Counted from the first letter of the stretch, positions 8,535-16,618 are shown. The stretch: DNA of 64,000 nucleotides from MED-G105 sp050331095 (GCA_050331095.1 JBHJHE010000010.1:174085-238084), one strand, 5' to 3'. Numbers and translations: made by a program. The notes: generated by a model from the sequence alone, not told the origin.

Positions 8535-9530
8535 ATGGGTTTCGATCGACACGACGCCGGCGAGGTCCGGCCCGCGCGCCTCGCCGGGGAGACGCCCGCC
8601 GACGTCCTGGCGTTCGCCGCCGCGCGCCTTCAGTCCGGCGAGCGGCTCGCCGTCGCGACGCTCGTCGACATCGTCGGGCCCTCCGCCCGGCGCCTCGGCG
8701 CGCAGATCGCGCTCGCGCTCGACGCCCGGGGCGGCGGCGCGTGCGGCGGCGCGTGGGCCGGATCGCTCTCTGGCGGGTGTTTCGACGCCAACGTCGTCGC
8801 GCTCTTGCAGCGGACGATCGAGACCGGCGCCGGCGCCCGCCAGCGGTTCGGGGCCGGCTCGCCCTATGTGGACCTCCAGCTTCCCTGCGGCGGCGGCGTC
8901 GATCTCCTGCTGACGCCGATCGTCGACCCTCGACCGATCCTCGAGGCGGCGAAGGCGATCGAAGAGCGCCGACCCCAGCGCCTCGCCTTCGGCGAAGAAG
9001 GCGCGCGCGCAGCCGACGCCGCGAGGGCGGGGGATTACGTGGCGCGCTATGTCCCGCCATTGCGCCTGGCGATCGCCGGCGCGGGGGCCGAGGCGGTCGC
9101 GCTCGCCCGGATCGCGCGCGCGGCCGGCTGGCTGGTCGACGCCTGGACCTCGGACGAGGTCGACCTGTCCGCGCTGGCCGAAGCCGGCGCGCAGGCGCGC
9201 CTGATGACGTCGGCGGCCGACGCCGACTTTGACGCCGACTTCAACGCCGACCCGTGGACGGCCGTCGTCACCCTTTTCCACGATCACGACAAAGAACCGC
9301 CGATCCTCGCCCGGGCGCTCGCCAGCGAGGCCTTCTACGTCGGCGCGATGGGGGCGAAGGCGACGTGTGAGCGCCGGCGACACGCGCTCGCCGCCCTTGG
9401 CGTCGCGGCCGCGTCGATCGCCCGGTTGCGCGCGCCGATCGGCCTCGTCCCCGCGACGCGCGAGCCGTCGGCCCTCGCCATTTCGACGCTCGCGGAAATC
9501 GCCTCGGTCGACGCCGCGCGCCGCGCGTGA
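8535..9530 (+). CDS. XdhC/CoxI family molybdoenzyme maturation factor
   Basis: A 331-residue XdhC/CoxI protein. The N-terminal domain carries VATLVDIVGPSARRLGAQIAL and WAGSLSGGCFDANVV; the C-terminal Rossmann domain carries FYVGAMGAKATCERRRHAL. Family members bind molybdenum cofactor, protect it and help add the terminal sulfido ligand for xanthine-oxidase-type enzymes. It lies 9 bases after modC, and its TGA overlaps the next gene as GTGA. Its presence implies that the cell makes a sulfurated molybdenum hydroxylase, but none is encoded in this window. Confidence 0.87.
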   Translation: MGFDRHDAGEVRPARLAGETPADVLAFAAARLQSGERLAVATLVDIVGPSARRLGAQIALALDARGGGACGGAWAGSLSGGCFDANVVALLQRTIETGAGARQRFGAGSPYVDLQLPCGGGVDLLLTPIVDPRPILEAAKAIEERRPQRLAFGEEGARAADAARAGDYVARYVPPLRLAIAGAGAEAVALARIARAAGWLVDAWTSDEVDLSALAEAGAQARLMTSAADADFDADFNADPWTAVVTLFHDHDKEPPILARALASEAFYVGAMGAKATCERRRHALAALGVAAASIARLRAPIGLVPATREPSALAISTLAEIASVDAARRA

Positions 9531-10099
9531 CCGGCCCGGTCGTCGGCGCGCTCCTCGCCGCCGGCGCGTCGCGGCGCTTCGGCGAGGCGGACAAGCTGCT
9601 GGTCCCGTTCCGGGGCGAACCGCTTCTGGCGGGCCCCGCGCGCGCGCTTGGCGCCTTCGAACGGCGCATCGCCATCACGCCGGCGGACGCGCCGGCGCGC
9701 GCCGCCGCACTGCGCCGACGCGGGCTGGAGACGATCGAAAATACGCGCGCCGACGAGGGGCTGGGCGCGTCCCTCGCGCTGGCGGCGGCGACCGCTCTTC
9801 GCGGCGAGGCCGTCGCTATGGTCGTCTGCCTCGCCGATCAGCCGTTCGTCGACGGCGCGCTCATGGGCCGACTGATCGGCGCGCTCGGCGACGCCGACGC
9901 GGTCGTGTGCCTCGCCGACGGCGTCGCCGGTCCGCCGGCGGCGTTCTCCGCCCGCGCGCTCGGGGTCCTCTCGCGCCTCGAAGGCGACGTCGGGGCGCGC
10001 AAGATCATCGATGGGTTCGAGAACGTCGTGCGCATGCCCGCGCCGTCCTGGCGGGTCCGCGACGTCGACACGCCGGAAGACCTCGCGGCGCTCGCCTAG
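9527..10099 (+). CDS. mocA: MocA-like molybdenum cofactor cytidylyltransferase
   Basis: A 190-residue nucleotidyltransferase of the MobA/MocA fold. LLAAGASRRFGEADKLLVPFRGEPLL (8-33) is the nucleotide-binding loop, and CLADQPFVDGALM contains the metal-binding Asp. MocA attaches CMP to the cofactor for xanthine-oxidase-family enzymes, which agrees with the adjoining XdhC-family gene; MobA, the GMP version used for DMSO-reductase-type enzymes, is the alternative. It is the last recognisable gene of the molybdenum block; an IS3 remnant begins within about 100 bases. Confidence 0.8.
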   Translation: MTGPVVGALLAAGASRRFGEADKLLVPFRGEPLLAGPARALGAFERRIAITPADAPARAAALRRRGLETIENTRADEGLGASLALAAATALRGEAVAMVVCLADQPFVDGALMGRLIGALGDADAVVCLADGVAGPPAAFSARALGVLSRLEGDVGARKIIDGFENVVRMPAPSWRVRDVDTPEDLAALA

Positions 10100-10188
10100 A
10101 ATCCGCTGAATTTTGGCATAGATCAGTATGACGAGTTTCGGAGGTGGTTTCCGCATTCGTTTGGAGAGAATCGATCCACCGGCCCGCC

Positions 10189-10365
10189 GGCTGCGCCGAA
10201 ATCGAGGTGTGTCGCATCCATTACAACGCCGAGCGCCCGCGTTCGGCGCTCGGATACCAATCGCCAACGGAGTTCCCACAGACGCGGGCGGGAACGCCTA
10301 AGCTATGGGTCGGCTCGGCGTCTCAGCCCGCTGTGTCGGAAGCTTCCAGCTATAATCGGCCCTGA
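10189..10365 (+). mobile_element. IS3-type transposase 3' remnant
   Basis: The frame reading 10210-10275 contains YNAERPRSALGYQSP followed by TEF, the hallmark C-terminal end of IS3-family (DDE integrase core) transposases. Everything upstream of it, including the catalytic Asp-Asp-Glu region, is missing, so this is a dead fragment. A run of nine G lies just downstream (10370-10378). No inverted repeat pair was found. The remnant marks the border between the molybdenum operon and an accessory patch of lower GC content. Confidence 0.75.
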
Positions 10366-10387
10366 CGAAGGGGGGGGGCGGTCATGT

Positions 10388-10624
10388 TCAAGCGCAAAAC
10401 CGCATTTTGTCGCGATAAGATTTGGGAATACAAGTAGCGTCAAATAGACATCGGATCGCCCCTGATATGTTCCCGGAGTAGAGCGTTTCACCTGCCTGAT
10501 TTTCGATGCGGAAGGGCTCGCCTTGAATTGACAAACGCCTTGAGTTCTTACGAACGCTAAACCCATATCGCCGCGCGACTTCTTGGACGCGCCGATAGCA
10601 GCTTTGAAGTTCGACATCTGACAT
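10388..10624 (-). CDS. Small protein of unknown function
   Basis: A 78-residue protein that I do not recognise. It has a basic, amphipathic N-terminal half (ARRYGFSVRKNSRRL) followed by strand-like segments (RIENQAGETLYSGNISGAIRCLF) and a Cys near the end. I chose ATG 10624 because GAGG lies 6 bases upstream; GTG 10636 is an in-frame alternative. It is on the same strand as, and downstream of, the PIN/ImmA pair, with about 83 bases between. It may belong to that unit, or be an unrelated passenger of the accessory patch. Confidence 0.5.
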   Translation of the reverse strand: MSDVELQSCYRRVQEVARRYGFSVRKNSRRLSIQGEPFRIENQAGETLYSGNISGAIRCLFDATCIPKSYRDKMRFCA

Positions 10625-10707
10625 AGGCAACCTCACAGCGTTAAATTCGCTTGCGAGTTGTCAATCCAAATATCGTGCCATTGACCAAAAGGGGACCAGG
10701 GCCTGCT

Positions 10708-11181
10708 TTAGAATTGCCAGCCTTGTTCGTCCATGAAGTCGCCCAGGGGAATGCAAGGTATCTTGAAATGCGCGCAGATCGTCGGGACTTTCGCCCCGTT
10801 CTTTTTCGGTTTTTCGTTCGTCACGACCGTCCCTTTCAGGATTGCGGCACGGGCAATGACGAAAGGGTCTGCGTTCTTTCCGCCTTTATGCATCTTCTTC
10901 AGCTCAATAACCTGCTGAAAGTGTTCGACTTGGAATATCGTGGCAACGAACGCTGCCTCGTCGCCGGTCGGCCTTGGAAACAGATACTTATGGGATTCCA
11001 GCCATGTCTCTTGATGCTGGAACGCCTCCCGGTCGGCCAATTCTCGTTTTACTTCGCGCGTTGATGTGATCTCGCGGTTGTCGACTAGTTTGTCGAAGCT
11101 GTCCCAAAAGGTTTTGAAGGTCTTCGCATAGTAGCTTCTGAAAATATGCGAGAAAATATTCGTGTCGAAAACGTAGATCAC
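10708..11181 (-). CDS. PIN-domain (DUF4411-like) putative toxin
   Basis: A 157-residue PIN-fold protein. It starts MIYVFDTNIFS, the first metal-binding Asp of PIN ribonucleases; further acidic residues appear at STREVKRELADRE and GGKNADPFVIARA, and VVTNEKPKKNGAKVPTICAHF is the DUF4411-type C-terminal motif. Family members are probable RNases acting as type II toxins. Its ATG overlaps the stop of the XRE-ImmA gene as ATGA, the antitoxin-first arrangement of a toxin-antitoxin operon. Lower GC content than the flanks suggests horizontal transfer. Confidence 0.82.
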   Translation of the reverse strand: MIYVFDTNIFSHIFRSYYAKTFKTFWDSFDKLVDNREITSTREVKRELADREAFQHQETWLESHKYLFPRPTGDEAAFVATIFQVEHFQQVIELKKMHKGGKNADPFVIARAAILKGTVVTNEKPKKNGAKVPTICAHFKIPCIPLGDFMDEQGWQF

Positions 11182-12326
11182 GGGGCACCCCTGGTGACAT
11201 AGCTTTCCAGGGTTGCGACGTTCTTTGGCTTGATATCGAGATAATCTGCAAGCTGAATTTCATCGATCCGGTTTCTGTAAAACTGGGAAAACGCCAAGTC
11301 GATATAGCCATCTCCAAGATAGGCGATCTTGCTTCGATAGGGATCGCCGCCAGACGATGGCTTTTTCTGGCTATTCCAAAGCTTGACAGCAGCCCTGTAT
11401 TTCTTCTCGGTGATAAGGCCACGATCTAGAAACATGCGAAATATAAACTCGCGGCTCACATTGAACAGCGAAGCGAGATCGGCAGCTGTTTCTTCGGTTG
11501 CGTTCCGGTCGCCAAGGGCTTTCTCAAAACGATCTTCAGGGACTAAGAATCGCGCCGCAAAGCGATTGCAGATGATTTCAATCTTCTGATCACCCTCGGG
11601 CAGGGCGTCGATGTAGTCATCTTCGACAGTATCAATGCCACTTGTGTGAAACAAAAGGTGCGCCAACTCATGAAAAAGCGTGAAGCACTGCCTCGTTTTG
11701 GTCGTCGAATTATTCACGTAGATGATTGGGAATTCATCATCATAGAGACAGAAGCCCGAATAGTCGTCTTGTCGAAATTGGTCTTTGAAGACGTACACCC
11801 CGACAGACTCCAAAGCATTCCGCCAAGCTTTCAAGGCAGTATCAGGGCCCGCCCAGCGGAATTGTTCCTCTATCGGTACGCCGATGTATTCGCGAACGCG
11901 CGCCGCCATTCGATCGATCGATACTCTTGCGTTGGGTCTATATTCTCGGGTGATCAAGCGCTCTGCGGGATTTTCTCCACCCGTCAGCTCAACGAGGCTA
12001 AGTTGAAAGGCCTTCGCTTTGCCAAGCAGCAGGCGGATACGCGGCGGAATCATCGCCACTTGATCGGGGCCAAGGGTCCTAAAGGATTTTTCGACCGGTG
12101 GAATTTCTGGCGGTTCCGGGAAAAAGAAGACTGCGATCGGCACCTTTAGTTTCTCAGACAGCTTCTCTAGCTGTGGATATGACGGGAAGACATCGCTGTC
12201 TTCGTTTTCCCAAAGCCCGGCCTTCGCGAAGCCCTTCTCGGCCTGTAATGCCTCGAGGGAGTATCCTGCGCGTTGTCGCGCCCAGGTCAGGACGGATCGC
12301 GTGATCGGCATTTTTTCAGACGGCAC
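11178..12326 (-). CDS. XRE-type HTH and ImmA/IrrE metallopeptidase protein (putative antitoxin)
   Basis: A 382-residue two-domain protein. Residues 10-65 form an XRE helix-turn-helix (LTWARQRAGYSLEALQ...GLWENEDSDVFPSYPQLEKLS). The middle contains the zinc peptidase motif FHELAHLLFH with a downstream Glu in ICNRFAARFLVP. Such proteins pair with DUF4411 PIN toxins and may both repress the operon and be relieved by proteolysis. Start GTG 12326 has GGAGG 4 bases upstream; ATG 12311 is the alternative. It overlaps the PIN gene by four bases. Codon use is visibly less GC-rich than that of neighbouring chromosomal genes. Confidence 0.85.
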   Translation of the reverse strand: MPSEKMPITRSVLTWARQRAGYSLEALQAEKGFAKAGLWENEDSDVFPSYPQLEKLSEKLKVPIAVFFFPEPPEIPPVEKSFRTLGPDQVAMIPPRIRLLLGKAKAFQLSLVELTGGENPAERLITREYRPNARVSIDRMAARVREYIGVPIEEQFRWAGPDTALKAWRNALESVGVYVFKDQFRQDDYSGFCLYDDEFPIIYVNNSTTKTRQCFTLFHELAHLLFHTSGIDTVEDDYIDALPEGDQKIEIICNRFAARFLVPEDRFEKALGDRNATEETAADLASLFNVSREFIFRMFLDRGLITEKKYRAAVKLWNSQKKPSSGGDPYRSKIAYLGDGYIDLAFSQFYRNRIDEIQLADYLDIKPKNVATLESYVTRGAP

Positions 12327-12382
12327 GAAACCTCCGATTTATTAGTATGCAGATTAACATCGTTCAGTTTTCACGCGCAATG

Positions 12383-12423
12383 CATCTAGGCGCGTATCAC
12401 GGCGACAGCCCACATCTAGGCGC
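12383..12423. repeat. 11-bp direct repeat at the 3' end of folD
   Basis: CATCTAGGCGC occurs at 12383-12393 and again at 12413-12423, where it contains the complement of the folD stop codon. The extra copy therefore duplicates the last bases of folD just outside the gene, next to the accessory patch. It could be a scar of integration or a chance slippage repeat. No third copy was found near the other edge of the patch (about 10.1 kb). Confidence 0.5.
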
Positions 12424-13327
12424 CGAAGGCGAGGTCCGGCGAGCCGCGGCGATGGGCGGCGGCGGTCAGCGTGTTAGCCATCAGCATGGCGATCGTCATC
12501 GGCCCGACGCCGCCGGGCACGGGGGTGATCGACCCGGCGACCTCCCGCGCGGCGTCGAAATCGACGTCGCCCACGAGCTTGGTCTCGCCCGGGCCTTTTT
12601 CCGGGGCGTCTACGCGGGTGATGCCGATGTCCACGACGCAGGCGCCCGGGCGGATCCAGTCGCCCCCGACCATCAGCGGACGGCCGACGGCGGCGACGAG
12701 AACGTCGGCCTCGCGCGCGATCGCCGGGAGGTCCTTCGTGCGGCTGTGCGCGATCGTCACGGTGCAGTTTTCGATAAGCAGGAGCTGCGCCGCCGGTCGG
12801 CCGACGATATTCGAGCGGCCGATGACGACGGCGCGCGCGCCCGACAGGTCGTCGCCGAGCGTGCGCTTCGCCAGAGTAACGGCGCCCGCCGGCGTGCACG
12901 GCACGAGCGCCGTCTCGGGCCGACCCGCCGCGAGCCGCCCGGCGTTCACCGGGTGAAAGCCGTCGACGTCTTTCGCCGGGTCGATCAGTTCGAGGATCCT
13001 GTCGGCGTCGATATGCGGCGGCAGCGGCAACTGCACGAGGATCCCGTCGATCGTGGGGTCGTCGTTGAGGCGCACGACCGCGGCAACGACTTCGGCCTCC
13101 GGCGCGTCGGCCGGCAGATCGATCTGGACGGAGCGATAGCCGAGCTTCTTCGCCGCCTTGCCCTTCATCCGGACATAGACGGCGCTCGCCGGGTCCTCGC
13201 CAACGAGCACGACGGCGAGCCCCGGCGGCGCGCCGGTGCGCTCGGCGAGCGCCGCCGCGCGGGGGCCGAGCCCCTCGCGCAGGGCCGTCGCGATCGCCTT
13301 GCCGTCGATAATCGCCGCGTCCGTCAT
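12416..13327 (-). CDS. folD: Bifunctional methylene-THF dehydrogenase/cyclohydrolase FolD
   Basis: A 303-residue cytosolic enzyme interconverting 5,10-methylene-THF and 10-formyl-THF for one-carbon metabolism. Landmarks are IIDGKAIA, SAVYVRMKGKAAKKLGY (catalytic Tyr and Lys), DGILVQLPLPPHID, KDVDGFHPVNAGRL, the NADP loop VVIGRSNIVGRPAA and the C-terminal TPVPGGVGPMTIAML. I prefer ATG 13327 (MTDAAIIDGK) because it matches the family N-terminus; ATG 13339 is in frame and neither has a clear ribosome site. It is divergent from the DUF1244 gene. Confidence 0.95.
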   Translation of the reverse strand: MTDAAIIDGKAIATALREGLGPRAAALAERTGAPPGLAVVLVGEDPASAVYVRMKGKAAKKLGYRSVQIDLPADAPEAEVVAAVVRLNDDPTIDGILVQLPLPPHIDADRILELIDPAKDVDGFHPVNAGRLAAGRPETALVPCTPAGAVTLAKRTLGDDLSGARAVVIGRSNIVGRPAAQLLLIENCTVTIAHSRTKDLPAIAREADVLVAAVGRPLMVGGDWIRPGACVVDIGITRVDAPEKGPGETKLVGDVDFDAAREVAGSITPVPGGVGPMTIAMLMANTLTAAAHRRGSPDLAFGA

Positions 13328-13427
13328 GAGCCGTCGCATACTGAAGCCCGCGGGCCCCGGTCAATTCGGCTTCTTGCGTCCGCGCGTCGTCGGATGCCAC
13401 ATCGGAACGAGGAGCGAGGACCGCGAG

Positions 13428-13739
13428 ATGGCGAACGACGAGACCCCGGACGAGACGCGCGAGGCGATCGAGGCGGCGGCGTTCCGCCGGCTGCTCGCCC
13501 ATCTCGACGCCAACAAGGACGTGCAGAACATCGACCTGATGATCGTCGGCGATTTCTGCCGCAACTGCCTCAGCCGTTGGTATCGGGAGGAAGCCGCCGC
13601 CCGCGGCGTCGCGATGACCGACGAGGCCGCCCGCGAGCGCATCTACGGCATGGCCTACGCCGACTGGAAAGCGGCGCATCAGGAGCCGGCGAGCCCCGAG
13701 CAGCTCGCGGCGCTCGAGGCCCGCGCCAAGCGCGGTTGA
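13428..13739 (+). CDS. DUF1244 family protein
   Basis: A 103-residue protein with the DUF1244 core: AFRRLLAHLDANKDVQNIDLMIVGDFCRNCLSRWYREEA followed by RIYGMAYADWKAAHQ. The CRNC pair suggests metal or nucleic acid binding, but the function is unknown. The family is common in alphaproteobacteria. ATG 13428 is chosen because GAGGA lies 7 bases upstream and the family begins near there; the same frame is open further upstream but looks non-coding. It is followed 89 bases later by the homoserine dehydrogenase. Confidence 0.85.
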   Translation: MANDETPDETREAIEAAAFRRLLAHLDANKDVQNIDLMIVGDFCRNCLSRWYREEAAARGVAMTDEAARERIYGMAYADWKAAHQEPASPEQLAALEARAKRG

Positions 13740-13828
13740 GGCCGGTCCTTCACGAAACTTGAACCTCGCGCGGCTCTTCTCGCATGCTGGCCGGGCGATC
13801 CGCCTCGGCGGGAACGAGGAGTTGCGCA

Positions 13829-15199
13829 ATGGGCGCGGACGCCAGGATGCATGACGACGCAGGACGCCGCCGCAGCGCGCCGTCTACGCTGCGCGTCGAC
13901 CCGAAAGACCTCGACTCGCCCGACGGCGTCGCGAACGTCGTCAGCGCGATTTACCAAACGGCGCGGTACGGAACGCCCCTCGTCGTGAGCGCCCCGGCCG
14001 CGGCCGGCGCGCGCGCCGCCCTCGACGCGGAGATCGACGCCGGCGGGATCGTGCGCGACGGCGCGGCGGCGCGGGCGTTGCGCGCGGGCAGCGCCAAGGA
14101 GAGCGCCGCCCGGCTCGCTGCGGTCTGCGAGATGGTCGGCCTCGACGCGAGCCTGGCGCTCGACGGGCCGCCGCCGTCCAAAGCCGTGGGCGGCGTGCGC
14201 ATCGAGGCGAGCTTGTCCGACGACGACGTGGCGCCCGCGCCGTCGCCGGGCGAACCCTCGCGGGTCGCCGTCGCGGGGCTGGGCGTCGTGGGCGAAGGCC
14301 TCGCGCGTCGCCTGCTGGCGGCGCCTGAAAGGTTCGAACTCGTTGGAGCGCTGATCGGCGATCCCTCGAAGCCGCGCTGGCGCCAGCTCGACCCGTCGCT
14401 CTTTACAACGCAGACGGAGAAACTTTTGGCGAGCCGGCCGGACGTCGTCGTCGGCGCGCTGTCGTGCGGCGATACGGGCGCGCGCCTGACCGAGGCGGCG
14501 CTCGCGCGCGGGATCTCGGTCGTCACCGCCAACAAACAGGCGATCGCCCACCGTATGGCGGAGTTCGCGGCGGCCGCTGAGCGCGCGAACGCGTCCTTCA
14601 GCTACGCCGCGTCCGTTGGCGGCGGCGCGCCCATGGTGGAGACGGTGAGGCGGTTGCGAGCCGAAGGCGGCGCGAGCGCGGTCGCCCGCATCGACGCGGT
14701 CGTCAACGGCACGGTGAACTACATCCTCTCCGAAATGCAGGACGGGGCCGCGTTCGAGACCGCGCTCGCCGCGGCCCAGGCGGCCGGGTTCGCCGAGGCC
14801 GATCCGAGCGCGGATCTCTCGGGCGCCGACGCCGACGCGAAGGTCCGGATCCTCGCCTTCGAGGCCGGCGCGCGCGAGATCGCCGCGATCGACATCGAGC
14901 CGCTCGACGAGGCGCGGGCGCGGGCGATCGCCAACGCCGGCGGGGTCTGGCGTCAGCTCGCCGAGGTCGAGATCGACGACGACGCGGTTGCGCGCGCGCG
15001 CGTGCGCTACGCCGACGTCGCCGAAATGCGGGATCGTCCGGAGACGGCGTTGTTCGCCGGCCTCTCCGGCGAAGGGAACGCGCTTGTCGTGACGCTTGCG
15101 GACGGCCGGCGCGCGTCGTGCCGCGGCCGCGGCGCGGGGCGTCGGCCCACCGTCGAGGCCGTGCTCGCCGATCTCGTCGATGCCGGCGAGCGCCGCTGA
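13829..15199 (+). CDS. hom: Homoserine dehydrogenase, variant domain layout
   Basis: A 456-residue enzyme reducing aspartate semialdehyde to homoserine (threonine/methionine branch). The NAD(P) loop VAVAGLGVVGEG lies around residue 150, VVTANKQAIAH follows, and the catalytic part is GTVNYILSEMQ...FAEADPSADLSGADADAKVRILAF. The C-terminus ends after GAGRRPTVEAVLADL, so the usual C-terminal ACT domain is absent. In its place there is about 140 residues of N-terminal extension, part of which (VSAIYQTARYGTPLVVSAPAAAG) faintly resembles an aspartokinase start. ATG 13829 has GAGGAG about 8 bases upstream. It overlaps proB by 20 bases. Confidence 0.85.
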   Translation: MGADARMHDDAGRRRSAPSTLRVDPKDLDSPDGVANVVSAIYQTARYGTPLVVSAPAAAGARAALDAEIDAGGIVRDGAAARALRAGSAKESAARLAAVCEMVGLDASLALDGPPPSKAVGGVRIEASLSDDDVAPAPSPGEPSRVAVAGLGVVGEGLARRLLAAPERFELVGALIGDPSKPRWRQLDPSLFTTQTEKLLASRPDVVVGALSCGDTGARLTEAALARGISVVTANKQAIAHRMAEFAAAAERANASFSYAASVGGGAPMVETVRRLRAEGGASAVARIDAVVNGTVNYILSEMQDGAAFETALAAAQAAGFAEADPSADLSGADADAKVRILAFEAGAREIAAIDIEPLDEARARAIANAGGVWRQLAEVEIDDDAVARARVRYADVAEMRDRPETALFAGLSGEGNALVVTLADGRRASCRGRGAGRRPTVEAVLADLVDAGERR

Positions 15200-16310
15200 C
15201 GGCGATGCCGCCGCGGCGCTCGCCGCCGCGCGCCGCCTCGTCGTTAAAGTCGGCTCCGCGATCGTCGTAGACGAAGCGCAGGTGGCGGCGGTCGCCGCGG
15301 GCCTCGCGGGCTTGCGCGCCGGCGGCGTTGAGGCCTGCCTCGTCACGTCGGGCGCGATCGCCCTTGGCAAGCGGCGGCTCGGTCTCGCCGGGCCGCTGAA
15401 GCTCGCGGAGAGCCAGGCGGCCTCGGCGGCGGGCCAGGCGCAACTGATCGACCTCTGGCAAAACGCCCTCGCGCCGCACGGAATGACCGCGGCGCAACTC
15501 CTTCTGACCCGCAGCGACGCGGAACATCGCCGGCGGTATCTGAACGCACGGGCGACGATCGCGACGCTAATCGAATTGGGCGCGACGCCGGTCGTCAATG
15601 AAAACGACACGGTGGCGACCGCGGAGATCCGCTATGGCGACAATGACCGTCTCGCCGCGCACGCCGCGCAGCTCGCGGGCGCAGAGGTTCTCCTGCTGCT
15701 GTCGGACGTGGACGGATTTTACGACGCCGACCCCCGCGACGACCCCGCCGCGACGCGCTTCGCCGTCGTAGAGCGCGAAACGCCGGAGAACGAAGAGCAC
15801 GCCGCGGGACCCAACGCGACGGCCGGCGTGGGCGTCGGCGGCATGGCGACGAAAATCGCCGCGGCGAAGCTCGCGGCGGCCGCCGGCTGCGCCACGATCG
15901 TCGCGTCGGGGCGCGCGCCGCGACCTATCGAGACGGTGCGCGAAGGCGGACCGGCGACGTTGTTCCGCGCGCCGACGACGCCGCAGCGGGCCCGCAAGAT
16001 ATGGATCCTCAATCATCTTCGGCCGACGGGCCGCCTTGTGGTCGACGACGGCGCCGCGGCTGCGATCGCCGGCGGGGCGAGCCTGTTGCCGTCGGGCGTC
16101 ACGCGCGTCGAAGGCGCCTTCGACGAAGGCGACGTGGTCGACATCGCGGGGGCGTCCGGCGACGTCATCGCGAAGGGCGTCGCGCAACTGGATGCGGCGG
16201 CGGCGCGCCTGGCCGCGGGTCGGCGCAGCGCGGAGGTCGAGGCGCTCCTCGGCCCGCGACGGCGCCCAGCGATCGTCGACCGCGACGACCTCGCGCGCGT
16301 CGAAGGCTGA
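15180..16310 (+). CDS. proB: Glutamate 5-kinase ProB
   Basis: A 376-residue kinase for the first step of proline synthesis. The amino acid kinase domain shows RRLVVKVGSAIV, CLVTSGAIALGKRRLG, SAAGQAQLIDLW, TPVVNENDTVATAEIRYGDNDRLAAHAA, LLLLSDVDGFYDADP and GVGVGGMATKIAAAKLA; the last 100 residues form a PUA domain (ARKIWILNHLRPTGRLVVDDGAAAAI). Start ATG 15180 lies inside the homoserine dehydrogenase gene, giving a 20-base overlap. proA is not adjacent. Proline normally inhibits this enzyme through the kinase domain. Confidence 0.95.
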   Translation: MPASAADGDAAAALAAARRLVVKVGSAIVVDEAQVAAVAAGLAGLRAGGVEACLVTSGAIALGKRRLGLAGPLKLAESQAASAAGQAQLIDLWQNALAPHGMTAAQLLLTRSDAEHRRRYLNARATIATLIELGATPVVNENDTVATAEIRYGDNDRLAAHAAQLAGAEVLLLLSDVDGFYDADPRDDPAATRFAVVERETPENEEHAAGPNATAGVGVGGMATKIAAAKLAAAAGCATIVASGRAPRPIETVREGGPATLFRAPTTPQRARKIWILNHLRPTGRLVVDDGAAAAIAGGASLLPSGVTRVEGAFDEGDVVDIAGASGDVIAKGVAQLDAAAARLAAGRRSAEVEALLGPRRRPAIVDRDDLARVEG

Positions 16311-16326
16311 GGCGCTGCCGCCGAGC

Positions 16327-16362
16327 CTTGCGTCGAAGGGCGATTGGACGCAAGTTTCTGTC
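16327..16362 (+). terminator. Candidate rho-independent terminator after proB
   Basis: An 8-bp perfect stem, CTTGCGTC at 16327-16334 and GACGCAAG at 16347-16354, with a 12-base loop, followed by TTTCTGTC. It starts 17 bases past the proB stop. The T-tract is short and interrupted, so efficiency is uncertain. Confidence 0.5.
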
Positions 16363-16387
16363 AAGGAATAGCGGTTTCTTAGCGACT

Positions 16388-16618
16388 ATGAACGTCCAGT
16401 TAGAAAATCGTGGGTGTGCGTGGGTGATGGCGATGACGACGTTATGGCGAGCGCCTGGATGGCGGACCATAGGATGGCGGACCACTGGATGGCGCACGAC
16501 CGGGGAAAGCGCAGCGAGCCGTCCGAGCGGCGGCTGGCTGACGGCGAGCGCGCTCATTCTCGCGAGCCTTCTGTTCGGGCTTTTCGCGCCTCGTCGGACG
16601 GCGCGCGCGGACGCCTGA
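16388..16618 (+). CDS. Doubtful small ORF with tandem GWRT repeats
   Basis: A 76-residue open frame in the gap between proB and hemC. It contains three 15-bp tandem units at 16457-16501 encoding GWRTI, GWRTT and GWRTT, then a hydrophobic stretch (LTASALILASLLFGLFA) like a membrane anchor or a misplaced signal peptide, ending ARADA. There is no ribosome site before ATG 16388 and no recognisable family. It may be a recent chance ORF created by repeat expansion rather than a gene. The rest of the gap 16311-16702 holds only the terminator candidate. Confidence 0.25.
   Translation: MNVQLENRGCAWVMAMTTLWRAPGWRTIGWRTTGWRTTGESAASRPSGGWLTASALILASLLFGLFAPRRTARADA
16457..16501 (+). repeat. Three 15-bp tandem repeats
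   Basis: Units GGATGGCGGACCATA, GGATGGCGGACCACT and GGATGGCGCACGACC lie head to tail. The first two differ by two bases, the third by more, so the array probably grew by slippage or unequal exchange. It lies in the otherwise gene-poor stretch upstream of hemC. Confidence 0.8.

Noticed and set aside
10370..10378. Run of nine G as a phase-variation tract
   Set aside because: It is not within or directly before a convincing gene; it lies between a dead transposase end and the 3' end of a small gene.
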